DNA from: Lasioglossum baleicum
Lineage: Eukaryota; Arthropoda; Insecta; Hymenoptera; Halictidae
DNA: 64,000 bases
Reading direction: 5' to 3'
Assembly (NCBI RefSeq): GCF_051020765.1
Contig: NW_027469113.1
Location: 930,001-994,000, forward strand
Made by a program: the position numbers and the translations under genes. Shown here piece after piece: positions 52,601 through 64,000 of this stretch. The number at the start of each line of letters is the position of its first letter. Position 1 is the first letter of the stretch. The notes under the pieces are model-generated. The model was not told where the DNA came from. It did no database searches and saw only the letters and a list, made by a program, of their open reading frames with translations.

Positions 52601-55600
52601 ACTGCGGGATGCATCCTCTCGCACGTGTTTTTGCTCGACTAGCCATGCGCATCCCAATAAACCTGCGCATGCGCATCCCACAAAACCTGCGCATGCGCAT
52701 CCCACAAAACCTGCGCATGCGCATCCCACAAAACCTCGCACGTGTTTTTACTCGACTACCCTGCGGGATGCATCCTCTCGCACGTGTTTTTGCTCGACTA
52801 GACATGCGCATCCCATAAAACCTGCGCATGCGCATCCCACAAAACCTGCGCATGCGCATCCCACAAAACCTCGCACGTGTTTTTACTCGACTAGCCTGCG
52901 GGATGCATCCTCTCGCACGTGTTTTTAATCGACTAGCCTGCGGGATGCATCCTCTCGCACGTGTTTTTACTCGACTAGCCTGCGGGATGCATCCTCTCGC
53001 ACGTTTTTACTCGACTAGCCTGCGGGATGCATCCTCTCGCACGTGTTTTTACTCGTCTAGCCTGCAGGATGCATCCTCTCGCACGTGTTTTTACTCGACT
53101 AGCCTGCGGGATGCATCCTCTCGCACGTGTTTTTGCTCGACTAGCCATGCGCATCCCAAAAAACCTGCGCATGCGTATCCCACAAAACCTGCGCATGCGC
53201 ATCCCACAAAACCTGCGCATGCGGATCCCACAAAACCTCGCACGTGTTTTTACTCGACTAGCCTGCGGGATGCATCCTCTCGCACGTGTTTTTGCTCGAC
53301 TAGCCTGCGGGACGCATCCTCTCGCACGTGTTTTTACTCGACTAGCCTGCGGGATGCATCCTCTCGCACGTGTTTTTGCTCGACTAGCCTGCGGGATGCA
53401 TCCTCTCGCACGTGTTTTTACTCGACTACCCTGCGGGATGCATCCTCTCGCACGTGTTTTTGCTCGACTAGCCATGCGCATCCCAAAAAACCTGCGCATG
53501 CGCATCCCACAAAACCTGCGCATGCGCATCCCACAAAACCTCGCACGTGTTTTTACTCGACTAGCCTGCGGGATGCATCCTCTCGCACGTGTTTTTACTC
53601 GACTAGCCTGCGGGATGCATCCTCTCGCACGTGTTTTTGCTCGACTAGCCTGCGGGATGCATCCTCTCGCACGTGTTTTTACTCGACTACCCTGCGGGAT
53701 GCATCCTCTCGCACGTGTTTTTGCTCGACTAGCCATGCGCATCCCAAAAAACCTGCGCATGCGCATCCCACAAAACCTGCGCATGCGCATCCCACAAAAC
53801 CTCGCACGTGTTTTTACTCGGCTAGCCTGCGGAATGCATCCTCTCGCACGTGTTTTTGCTCGACTAGCCTGCGGGACGCATCCTCTCGCACGTGTTTTTA
53901 CTCGACTAGCATGCGGGATGCATCCTCTCGCACGTGTTTTTACTCGACTAGCCTGCGGGATGCATCCTCTCGCACGTGTTTTTACTCGACTAGCCTGCGG
54001 GAAGCATCCTCTTGCACGTGTTTTTACTCGACTACCCTGCGGGATGCATCCTCTCGCACGTGTTTTTGCTCGACTAGCCATGCGCATCCCAAAAAACCTG
54101 CGCATGCGCATCCCACAAAACCTGCGCATGCGCATCCCACAAAACCTGCGCATGCGCATCCCACAAAACCTCGCACGTGTTTTTACTCGACTACCCTGCG
54201 GGATGCATCCTCTCGCACGTGTTTTTGCTCGACTAGCCATACGCATCCCATAAAACCTGCGCATGCGCATCCCACAAAACCTGCGCATGCGCATCCCACA
54301 AAACGTCGCACGTGTTTTTACTCGACTAGCCTGCGGGATGCATCCTCTCGCACGTGTTTTTACTCGACTAGCCTGCGGGAAGCATCCTCTTGCACGTGTT
54401 TTTACTCGACTACCCTGCGGGATGCATCCTCTCGCACGTGTTTTTGCTCGACTAGCCATGCGCATCCCAAAAAACCTGCGCATGCGCATCCCACAAAACC
54501 TGCGCATGCGCATCCCACAAAACCTCGCACGTGTTTTTACTCGGCTAGCCTGCGGAATGCATCCTCTCGCACGTGTTTTTGCTCGACTAGCCTGCGGGAC
54601 GCATCCTCTCGCACGTGTTTTTACTCGACTAGCATGCGGGATGCATCCTCTCGCACGTGTTTTTACTCGACTAGCCTGCGGGAAGCATCCTCTCGCACGT
54701 GTTTTTACTCGACTAGCCTGCGGGATGCATCCTCTCGCACGTGTTTTTACTCGACTAGCCTGCGGGAAGCATCCTCTTGCACGTGTTTTTACTTGACTAC
54801 CCTGCGTGCTGCATCCTCTCGCACGTGTTTTTGCTCGACTAGCCATGCGCATCCCAAAAAACCTGCGCATGCGCATCCCACAAAACCTGCGCATGCGCAT
54901 CCCACAAAACCTGCGCATGCGCATCCCACAAAACCTGCGCATGCGCATCCCACAAAACCTCGCACGTGTTTTTACTCGACTACCCTGCGGGATGCATCCT
55001 CTCGCACGTGTTTTTACTCGACTAGCCATGCGCATCCCATAAAACCTGCGCATGCGCATCCCACAAAACCTGCGCATGCGCATCCCACAAAACGTCGCAC
55101 GTGTTTTTACTCGACTAGCCTGCGGGATGCATCCTCTCGCACGTGTTTTTACTCGACTAGCCATGCGCATCCCATAAAACCTGCGCATGCGCATCCCACA
55201 AAACCTGCGCATGCGCATCCCACAAAACGTCGCACGTGTTTTTACTCGACTAGCCTGCGGGATGCATCCTCTCGCACGTGTTTTTACTCGACTAGCCTGC
55301 GGGAAGCATCCTCTTGCACGTGTTTTTACTCGACTACCCTGCGGGATGCATCCTCTCGCACGTGTTTTTGCTCGACTAGCCATGCGCATCCCAAAAAACC
55401 TGCGCATGCGCATCCCACAAAACCTCGCACGTGTTTTTACTCGACTACCCTGCGGGATGCATCCTCTCGCACGTGTTTTTACTCGACTAGCCATGCGCAT
55501 CCCATAAAACCTGCGCATGCGCATCCCACAAAACCTGCGCATGCGCATCCCACAAAACGTCGCACGTGTTTTTACTCGACTACCCTGCGGGATGCATCCT

Positions 55601-56639
55601 CTCGCACGTGTTTTTGCTCGACTAGCCATGCGCATCCCATAAAACCTGCGCATGCGCATCCCACAAAACCTGCGCATGCGCATCCCACAAAACGTCGCAC
55701 GTGTTTTCACTCGACTAGCCTGCGGGATGCATCCTCTCGCACGTGTTTTTACTCGACTAGCCTGCGGGAAGCATCCTCTTGCACGTGTTTTTACTCGACT
55801 ACCCTGCGGGATGCATCCTCTCGCACGTGTTTTTGCTCGACTAGCCATGCGCATCCCAAAAAACCTGCGCATGCGCATCCCACAAAACCTGCGCATGCGC
55901 ATCCCACAAAACCTGCGCATGCGCATCCCACAAAACCTGCGCATGCGCATCCCACAAAACCTGCGCATGCGCATCCCACAAAACCTCGCACGTGTTTTTG
56001 CTCGACTAGCCATGCGCATCCCAAAAAACCTGCGCATGCGCATCCCACAAAACCTGCGCATGCGCATCCCACAAAACCTCGCACGTGTTTTTACTCGGCT
56101 AGCCTGCGGAATGCATCCTCTCGCACGTGTTTTTACTCGACTAGCCTGCGGGATGCATCCTCTCGCACGTGTTTTTACTCGACTAGCCTGCGGGATGCAT
56201 CCTCACGCACGTGTTTTTGCTCGACTAGGCATGCGCATCCCAAAAAACCTGCGCATGCGCATCCCAAAAAACCTGCGCATGCGCATCCCACAAAACCTGC
56301 GCATGCGCATCCCACAAAACCTCGCACGTGTTTTTACTCGACTAGCCTGCGGGATGCATCCTCTCGCACGTGTTTTTACTCGACTAGCCTGCGGGATGCA
56401 TCCTCTCGCACGTGTTTTTACTCGACTAGCCTGCGGGATGCATCCTCTCGCACGTGTTTTTACTCGACTAGCCTGCGGGATGCATCGTCTCGCACGTGTT
56501 TTTACTCGACTAGCCTGCGGGATGCATCCTCTCGCACGTGTTTTTACTCGACTAGCCTGCGGGATGCATCCTCTCGCACGTGTTTTTACTCGACTAGCCT
56601 GCGGGATGCATCCTCTCGCACGTGTTTTTACTCGACCAG

Positions 56640-57700
56640 CCTGCGGGATGCATCCTCTCGCACATGTTTTTGCTCGACTAGCCTGCGGGATGCATCCTCT
56701 CGCACGTGTTTTTGCTCGACTAGGCATGCGCATCCCAAAAAAACTGCGCATGCGCATCCCACAAAACCTGCGCATGCGCATCCCACAAAACCTCGCACGT
56801 GTTTTTACTCGACTAGCCTGCGGGATGCATCCTCTCGCACGTGTTTTTACTCGACTAGCCTGCGGGATGCATCCTCTCGCACGTGTTTTTACTCGACTAG
56901 CCTGCGGGATGCATCGTCTCGCACGTGTTTTTGCTCGACTAGCCTGCGGGATGCATCCTCTCGCACGTGTTTTTACTCGACTAGCCTGCGGGATTCATCC
57001 TCTCGCACGTGTTTTTACTCGACTAGCCTGCGGGATGCATCCTCTCGCACGTGTTTTTGCTCGACTAGCCTGCTGGATGCATCCTCTCGCACGTGTTTTT
57101 GCTCGACTAGCCTGCGGGATGCATCCTCTCGCAAGTGTTTTTGCTCGACTAGCCTGCGGGATGCATCCTCTCGCACGTGTTTTTACTCGACTAGCCTGCG
57201 GGACGCATCCTCTCGCACGTGTTTTTACTCGACTAGCCTGCGGGATGCATCCTCTCGCACGTGTTTTTGCTCGACTAGCCATGCGCATCCCAAAAAACCT
57301 GCGCATGCGCATCCCACAAAACCTCGCACGTGTTTTTACTCGACTAGCCTGCGGGATGCATCCTCTCGCACGTGTTTTTACTCGACTAGCCTGCGGGATG
57401 CATCCTCTCGCACATGTTTTTGCTCGACTAGCCTGCGGGATGCATCCTCTCGCACGTGTTTTTGCTCGACTAGGCATGCGCATCCCAAAAAAACTGCGCA
57501 TGCGCATCCCACAAAACCTGCGCATGCGCATCCCACAAAACCTCGCACGTGTTTTTACTCGACTAGCCTGCGGGATGCATCCTCTCGCACGTGTTTTTAC
57601 TCGACTAGCCTGCGGGATGCATCCTCTCGCACGTGTTTTTACTCGACTAGCCTGCGGGATGCATCGTCTCGCACGTGTTTTTGCTCGACTAGCCTGCGGG
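56640..57700. repeat. Higher-order duplication, period 750 bp
   Basis: The CACATG variant of the E-box (56661 and 57411) and the AAAAAAACTGCGC variant (near 56736 and 57486) recur 750 bases apart. Confidence 0.75.
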
Positions 57701-58274
57701 ATGCATCCTCTCGCACGTGTTTTTACTCGACTAGCCTGCGGGATTCATCCTCTCGCACGTGTTTTTACTCGACTAGCCTGCGGGATGCATCCTCTCGCAC
57801 GTGTTTTTGCTCGACTAGCCTGCTGGATGCATCCTCTCGCACGTGTTTTTGCTCGACTAGCCTGCGGGACGCATCCTCTCGCACGTGTTTTTACTCGACT
57901 AGCCTGCGGGATGCATCCTCTCGCACGTGTTTTTGCTCGACTAGCCATGCGCATCCCAAAAAACCTGCGCATGCGCATCCCACAAAACCTCGCACGTGTT
58001 TTTACTCGACTAGCCTGCGGGATGCATCCTCTCGCACGTGTTTTTACTCGACTAGCCTGCGGGACGCATCCTCTCGCACGTGTTTTTACTCGACTAGCCT
58101 GCGGGATGCATCCTCTCGCACGTGTTTTTGCTCGACTAGCCATGCGCATCCCAAAAAACCTGCGCATGCGCATCCCACAAAACCTCGCACGTGTTTTTAC
58201 TCGACTAGCCTGCGGGATGCATCCTCTCGCACGTGTTTTTACTCGACTAGCCTGCGGGATGCATCCTCTCGCAC

Positions 58275-61200
58275 GTGTTTTTACTCGACTACCCTGCGGG
58301 ATGCATCCTCTCGCACGTGTTTTGCTCGACTAGCCATGCGCATCCCATAAAACCTGCGCATACGCATCCCACAAAACCTGCGCATGCGCATCCCACAAAA
58401 CCTCGCACGTATTTTTACTCGACTAGCCTGCGGGATGCATCCTCTCGCACGTGTTTTTACTCGACTAGCCTGCGGGATGCATCCTCTCGCACGTGTTTTT
58501 ACTCGACTACCCTGCGGGATGCATCCTCTCGCACGTGTTTTTGCTCGACTAGCCTGCGGGATGCATCCTCTCGCACGTGTTTTTGCTCGACTAGGCATGC
58601 GCATCCCAAAAAACCTGCGCATGCGCATCCCACAAAACCTGCGCATGCGCATCCCACAAAACCTCGCACGTGTTTTTACTCGACTAGCCTGCGGAATGCA
58701 TCCTCTCGCACGTGTTTTTACTCGACTAGCCTGCGGGATGCATCCTCTCGCACGTGTTTTTGCTCGACTAGCCTGCGGGATGCATCCTCTCGCACGTGTT
58801 TTTGCTCGACTAGCCATGCGCATTCCAAAAAACCTGCACATGCGCATCCCAAAAAACCTGCGCATGCGCATCCCACAAAACCTGCGCATGCGCATCCCAC
58901 AAAACCTCGCACGTGTTTTTACTCGACTAGCCTGCGGGATGCATCCTCTCGCACGTGTTTTTACTCGACTAGCCTGCGGGATGCATCCTCTCGCACGTGT
59001 TTTTGCTCGACTAGCCTGCGGGATGCATCCTCTCGCACGTGTTTGTGCTCGACTAGCCTGCGGGATGCATCCTCTCGCACGTGTTTTTACTCGACTAGCC
59101 TGCGGGATGCATCCTCTCGCACGTGTTTTTGCTCGACTAGCCTGCGGGATGCATCCTCTCGCACGTGTTTTTGCTCGACTAGCCTGCGGGATGCATCCTC
59201 TCGCACGTGTTTTTGCTCGACTAGCCATGCGCATTCCAAAAAACCTGCACATGCGCATCCCAAAAAACCTGCGCATGCGCATCCCACAAAACCTGCGCAT
59301 GCGCATCCCACAAAACCTCGCACGTGTTTTTACTCGACTAGCCTGCGGGATGCATCCTCTCGCACGTGTTTTTACTCGACTAGCCTGCGGGATGCATCCT
59401 CTCGCACGTGTTTTTACTCGACTAGCCTGCGGGATGCATCGTCTCGCACGTGTTTTTACTCGACTAGCCTGCGGGATGCATCCTCTCGCACGTGTTTTTG
59501 CTCGACTAGCCATGCGCATCCCAAAAAACCTGCGCATGCGCATCCCAAAAAATCTGCGCATGCGCATCCCACAAAACCTGCGCATGCGCATCCCACAAAA
59601 CCTCGCACGTGTTTGTGCTCGACTAGCCTGCGGGATGCATCCTTTCGCACGTGTTTTTACTCGACTAGCCTGCGGGATGCATCCTCTCGCACGTGTTTTT
59701 GCTCGACTAGCCTGCGGGATGCATCCTCTCGCACGTGTTTTTGCTCGACTAGCCATGCGCATCCCAAAAAACCTGCGCATGCGCATCCCTAAAAATCTGC
59801 GCATGCGCATCCCACAAAACCTGGGCATGCGCATCCCACAAAACCTCGCACGTGTTTGTGCTCGACTAGACTGCGGGATGCATCCTTTCGCACGTGTTTT
59901 TACTCGACTAGCCTGCGGGATGCATCCTCTCGCACGTGTTTTTACTCGACTAGCCTGCGGGATGCATCGTCTCGCACGTGTTTTTACTCGACTAGCCTGC
60001 GGGATGCATCCTCTCGCACGTGTTTTTGCTCGACTAGCCATGCGCATCCCAAAAAACCTGCGCATGCGCATCCCACAAAACCTGCGCATGCGCATCCCAC
60101 AAAACCTCGCACGTGTTTGTGCTCGACTAGCCTGCGGGATGCATCCTCTCGCACGTGTTTTTACTCGACTAGCCTGCGGGATGCATCCTCTCGCACGTGT
60201 TTTTGCTCGACTAGCCTGCGGGATGCATCCTCTCGCACGTGTTTTTACTCGACTACCCTGCGGGATGCATCCTCTCGCACGTGTTTTTGCTCGACTAGCC
60301 ATGCGCATCCCAAAAAACCTGCGCATGCGCATCCCAAAAAACCTGCGCATGCGCATCCCACAAGACCTGCGCATGCGCATCCCACAAAACCTCGCACGTG
60401 TTTTTACTCGACTAGCCTGCGGGATGCATCCTCTCGCACGTGTTTTTACTCGACTAGCCTGCGGGATGCATCCTCTCCCACGTGTTTTTGCTCGACTAGC
60501 CATGCGCATCCCAAAAAACCTGCACATGCGCATCCCAAAAAACCTGCGCATGCGCATCCCACAAAACCTGCGCATGCGCATCCCACAAAACCTCGCACGT
60601 GTTTTTACTCGACTAGCCTGCGGGATGCATCCTCTCGCACGTGTTTTTGCTCGGCTAGCCTGCGGGATGCATCCTCTCGCACGTGTTTTTGCTCGACTAG
60701 CCATGCGCATCCCAAAAAACCTGCGCATGCGCATCCCACAAAACCTCGCACGTGTTTGTGCTCGACTAGCCTGCGGGATGCATCCTTTCGCACGTATTTT
60801 TACTCGACTAGCCTGCGGGATGCATCCTCTCGCACGTGTTTTTACTCGACTAGCCTGCGGGATGCATCCTCTCGCACGTGTTTTTACTCGACTACCCTGC
60901 GGGATGCATCCTTTCGCACGTGTTTTTACTCGACTAGCCTGCGGGATGCATCCTCTCGCACGTGTTTTTACTCGACTAGCCTGCGGGATGCATCCTCTCG
61001 CACGTGTTTTTGCTCGACTAGCCATGCGCATTCCAAAAAACCTGCACATGCGCATCCCAAAAAACCTGCGCATGCGCATCCCACAAAACCTGCGCATGCG
61101 CATCCCACAAAACCTCGCACGTGTTTTTACTCGACTAGCCTGCGGGATGCATCCTCTCGCACGTGTTTTTGCTCGACTAGCCATGCGCATTCCAAAAAAC

Positions 61201-64000
61201 CTGCACATGCGCATCCCAAAAAACCTGCGCATGCGCATCCCACAAAACCTGCGCATGCGCATCCCACAAAACCTCGCACGTGTTTTTACTCGACTAGCCT
61301 GCGGGATGCATCCTCTCGCACGTGTTTTTGCTCGACTAGGCATGCGCATCCCAAAAAAACTGCGCATGCGCATCCCACAAAACCTGCGCATGCGCATCCC
61401 ACAAAACCTCGCACGTGTTTTTACTCGACTAGCCTGCGGGATGCATCCTCTCGCACGTGTTTTTACTCGACTAGCCTGCGGGATGCATCCTCTCGCACGT
61501 GTTTTTACTCGACTAGCCTGCGGGATGCATCGTCTCGCACGTGTTTTTGCTCGACTAGCCTGCGGGATGCATCCTCTCGCACGTGTTTTTACTCGACTAG
61601 CCTGCGGGATTCATCCTCTCGCACGTGTTTTTACTCGACTAGCCTGCGGGATGCATCCTCTCGCACGTGTTTTTGCTCGACTAGCCTGCTGGATGCATCC
61701 TCTCGCACGTGTTTTTGCTCGACTAGCCTGCGGGATGCATCCTCTCGCAAGTGTTTTTGCTCGACTAGCCTGCGGGATGCATCCTCTCGCACGTGTTTTT
61801 GCTCGACTAGCCTGCGGGACGCATCCTCTCGCACGTGTTTTTACTCGACTAGCCTGCGGGATGCATCCTCTCGCACGTGTTTTTGCTCGACTAGCCATGC
61901 GCATCCCAAAAAACCTGCGCATGCGCATCCCACAAAACCTCGCACGTGTTTTTACTCGACTAGCCTGCGGGATGCATCCTCTCGCACGTGTTTTTACTCG
62001 ACTAGCCTGCGGGATGCATCCTCTCGCACGTGTTTTTACTCGACTACCCTGCGGGATGCATCCTCTCGCACGTGTTTTGCTCGACTAGCCATGCGCATCC
62101 CATAAAACCTGCGCATACGCATCCCACAAAACCTGCGCATGCGCATCCCACAAAACCTCGCACGTATTTTTACTCGACTAGCCTGCGGGATGCATCCTCT
62201 CGCACGTGTTTTTACTCGACTAGCCTGCGGGATGCATCCTCTCGCACGTGTTTTTACTCGACTACCCTGCGGGATGCATCCTCTCGCACGTGTTTTTGCT
62301 CGACTAGCCTGCGGGATGCATCCTCTCGCACGTGTTTTTGCTCGACTATTCATGCGCATCCCAAAAAACCTGCGCATGCGCATCCCACAAAACCTGCGCA
62401 TGCGCATCCCACAAAACCTCGCACGTGTTTTTACTCGACTAGCCTGCGGAATGCATCCTCTCGCACGTGTTTTTACTCGACTAGCCTGCGGGATGCATCC
62501 TCTCGCACGTGTTTTTACTCGACTAGCCTGCGGGATGCATCCTCTCGCACGTGTTTTTGCTCGACTAGCCTGCGGGATGCATCCTCTCGCACGTGTTTTT
62601 GCTCGACTAGCCATGCGCATTCCAAAAAACCTGCACATGCGCATCCCAAAAAACCTGCGCATGCGCATCCCACAAAACCTGCGCATGCGCATCCCACAAA
62701 ACCTCGCACGTGTTTTTACTCGACTAGCCTGCGGGATGCATCCTCTCGCACGTGTTTTTACTCGACTAGCCTGCGGGATGCATCCTCTCGCACGTGTTTT
62801 TGCTCGACTAGCCTGCGGGATGCATCCTCTCGCACGTGTTTGTGCTCGACTAGCCTGCGGGATGCATCCTCTCGCACGTGTTTTTACTCGACTAGCCTGC
62901 GGGATGCATCCTCTCGCACGTGTTTTTGCTCGACTAGCCTGCGGGATGCATCCTCTCGCACGTGTTTTTGCTCGACTAGCCTGCGGGATGCATCCTCTCG
63001 CACGTGTTTTTGCTCGACTAGCCATGCGCATTCCAAAAAACCTGCACATGCGCATCCCAAAAAACCTGCGCATGCGCATCCCACAAAACCTGCGCATGCG
63101 CATCCCACAAAACCTCGCACGTGTTTTTACTCGACTAGCCTGCGGGATGCATCCTCTCGCACGTGTTTTTACTCGACTAGCCTGCGGGATGCATCCTCTC
63201 GCACGTGTTTTTACTCGACTAGCCTGCGGGATGCATCGTCTCGCACGTGTTTTTACTCGACTAGCCTGCGGGATGCATCCTCTCGCACGTGTTTTTGCTC
63301 GACTAGCCATGCGCATCCCAAAAAACCTGCGCATGCGCATCCCAAAAAATCTGCGCATGCGCATCCCACAAAACCTGCGCATGCGCATCCCACAAAACCT
63401 CGCACGTGTTTGTGCTCGACTAGCCTGCGGGATGCATCCTTTCGCACGTGTTTTTACTCGACTAGCCTGCGGGATGCATCCTCTCGCACGTGTTTTTGCT
63501 CGACTAGCCTGCGGGATACATCCTCTCGCACGTGTTTTTGCTCGACTAGCCATGCGCATCCCAAAAAACCTGCGCATGCGCATCCCTAAAAATCTGCGCA
63601 TGCGCATCCCACAAAACCTGGGCATGCGCATCCCACAAAACCTCGCACGTGTTTGTGCTCGACTAGACTGCGGGATGCATCCTTTCGCACGTGTTTTTAC
63701 TCGACTAGCCTGCGGGATGCATCCTCTCGCACGTGTTTTTACTCGACTACCCTGCGGGATGCATCCTCTCGCACGTGTTTTGCTCGACTAGCCATGCGCA
63801 TCCCATAAAACCTGCGCATACGCATCCCACAAAACCTGCGCATGCGCATCCCACAAAACCTCGCACGTATTTTTACTCGACTAGCCTGCGGGATGCATCC
63901 TCTCGCACGTGTTTTTACTCGACTAGCCTGCGGGATGCATCCTCTCGCACGTGTTTTTACTCGACTACCCTGCGGGATGCATCCTCTCGCACGTGTTTTT
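58275..64000. repeat. Higher-order duplications, 3755 bp and 1703 bp
   Basis: The short variant GTGTTTTGCTC (one T fewer), followed by CCCATAAAA and GCATACGCATCCC units, occurs at about 58319, 62074 and 63777. The blocks after the first two run parallel for about 1.5 kb, including the TTTGTGCTC and CATTCCAAAA variants. Confidence 0.8.

Larger units (their letters stand above)
37825..64000. repeat. Compound satellite array of 42-bp and 24-bp units
   Basis: An array of more than 26 kb that runs off the window. The 42-bp unit contains CGCACGTGTTTTT, ACTCGACTAGCC and TGCGGGATGCATCC; the 24-bp unit contains TGCGCATGCGCATCCC followed by an A-rich end. Runs of each type alternate. At a 42-to-24 junction the larger unit is cut to 24 bases; at the reverse junction the smaller unit is 21 bases. 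All lengths are multiples of three, so frames stay open for over a thousand codons on both strands. Variants include A/G at the TTTTT[A/G]CTCG position, GGAAGC for GGATGC, CTTCCC for CATCCC, TTTGTGCTC (only after about 59 kb), and 2-bp deletions such as the one at 38919. No unique spacers and no embedded gene were seen. Confidence 0.95.

Noticed and set aside
37735..64000. Open frames of hundreds to more than 1800 codons on both strands of the array
   Set aside because: They follow from repeat units that are multiples of three and lack stops. Composition is purely repetitive, several frames are open at once, and frame-shifting 2-bp deletions recur. No gene structure is visible.
37825..64000. 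CRISPR-like array
   Set aside because: Repeats are directly adjacent with no unique spacers, the context is eukaryotic retrotransposons, and there are no cas genes.

Overview
The window looks like heterochromatic DNA of a eukaryote, most likely an arthropod and probably an insect. It consists of Ty3/gypsy-type LTR retrotransposons nested inside one another, followed by a long satellite array. No host gene was found. The insect guess rests on the element type, the 4-bp target duplications, and a primer-binding site complementary to a tRNA-Ser 3' end, as in Drosophila 17.6/297-type elements. The species cannot be read from the sequence.

Region 1 (1-31880) is a set of nested elements of two related families, here called A and B. 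The 3' end of a B element (5773-31880) carries one A element at its left (E0, 1-5772, cut by the window) and a second A element (E1, 7110-30954) inside its 3' LTR. E1 is split in gag by E2 (10090-26007), and E2 is split in its pol frame by E3 (15024-23255). Each junction within the window shows a 4-bp target duplication (CTAG, CAGA, ATAT). LTR-pair differences counted by eye are 3 (E1), 2 (E2) and 1 (E3), which matches the nesting order. The A elements have gag, a protease and a -1 frame pol stub, but no reverse transcriptase, RNase H or integrase core. That stretch is replaced by an in-frame minisatellite. E1 and E2 keep an integrase C-terminal (GPY/F-like) tail. E0 and E3 instead carry a 136-codon ORF with three CxxC pairs. 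Each A LTR (about 1.95-1.99 kb) contains an intact 172-codon ORF followed by a splice-donor-like GGTGAGT. The divergent B LTR carries a recognisable homologue of this ORF.

Region 2 (31881-37480) holds two copies of a third family, C, in opposite orientation. They form a large inverted repeat (arms about 1.73 kb, spacer 970 bp). The simplest reading is a C element inserted head-on into the LTR of another C element, with the B element of region 1 inserted into the gag of the first copy.

Region 3 (37481-64000) starts with the end of a B-type LTR on the minus strand, inserted in the protease region of the plus-strand C copy. Its LTR ORF runs straight into a satellite array that continues to the window edge (over 26 kb). 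The array mixes a 42-bp unit containing the E-box CACGTG and a 24-bp unit containing the palindrome TGCGCATGCGCA, a perfect NRF-1-type site. It shows higher-order duplications of roughly 750, 1591, 1703 and 3755 bp. Because the units are multiples of three, very long open frames appear on both strands. These are judged not to be genes.

The most unusual items are the LTR-encoded protein with a SUMO-interaction-like motif conserved across two families, the E-box/NRF-1 satellite that begins inside that LTR ORF, and the swap of an integrase tail for a zinc-ribbon-like ORF in two of the elements.
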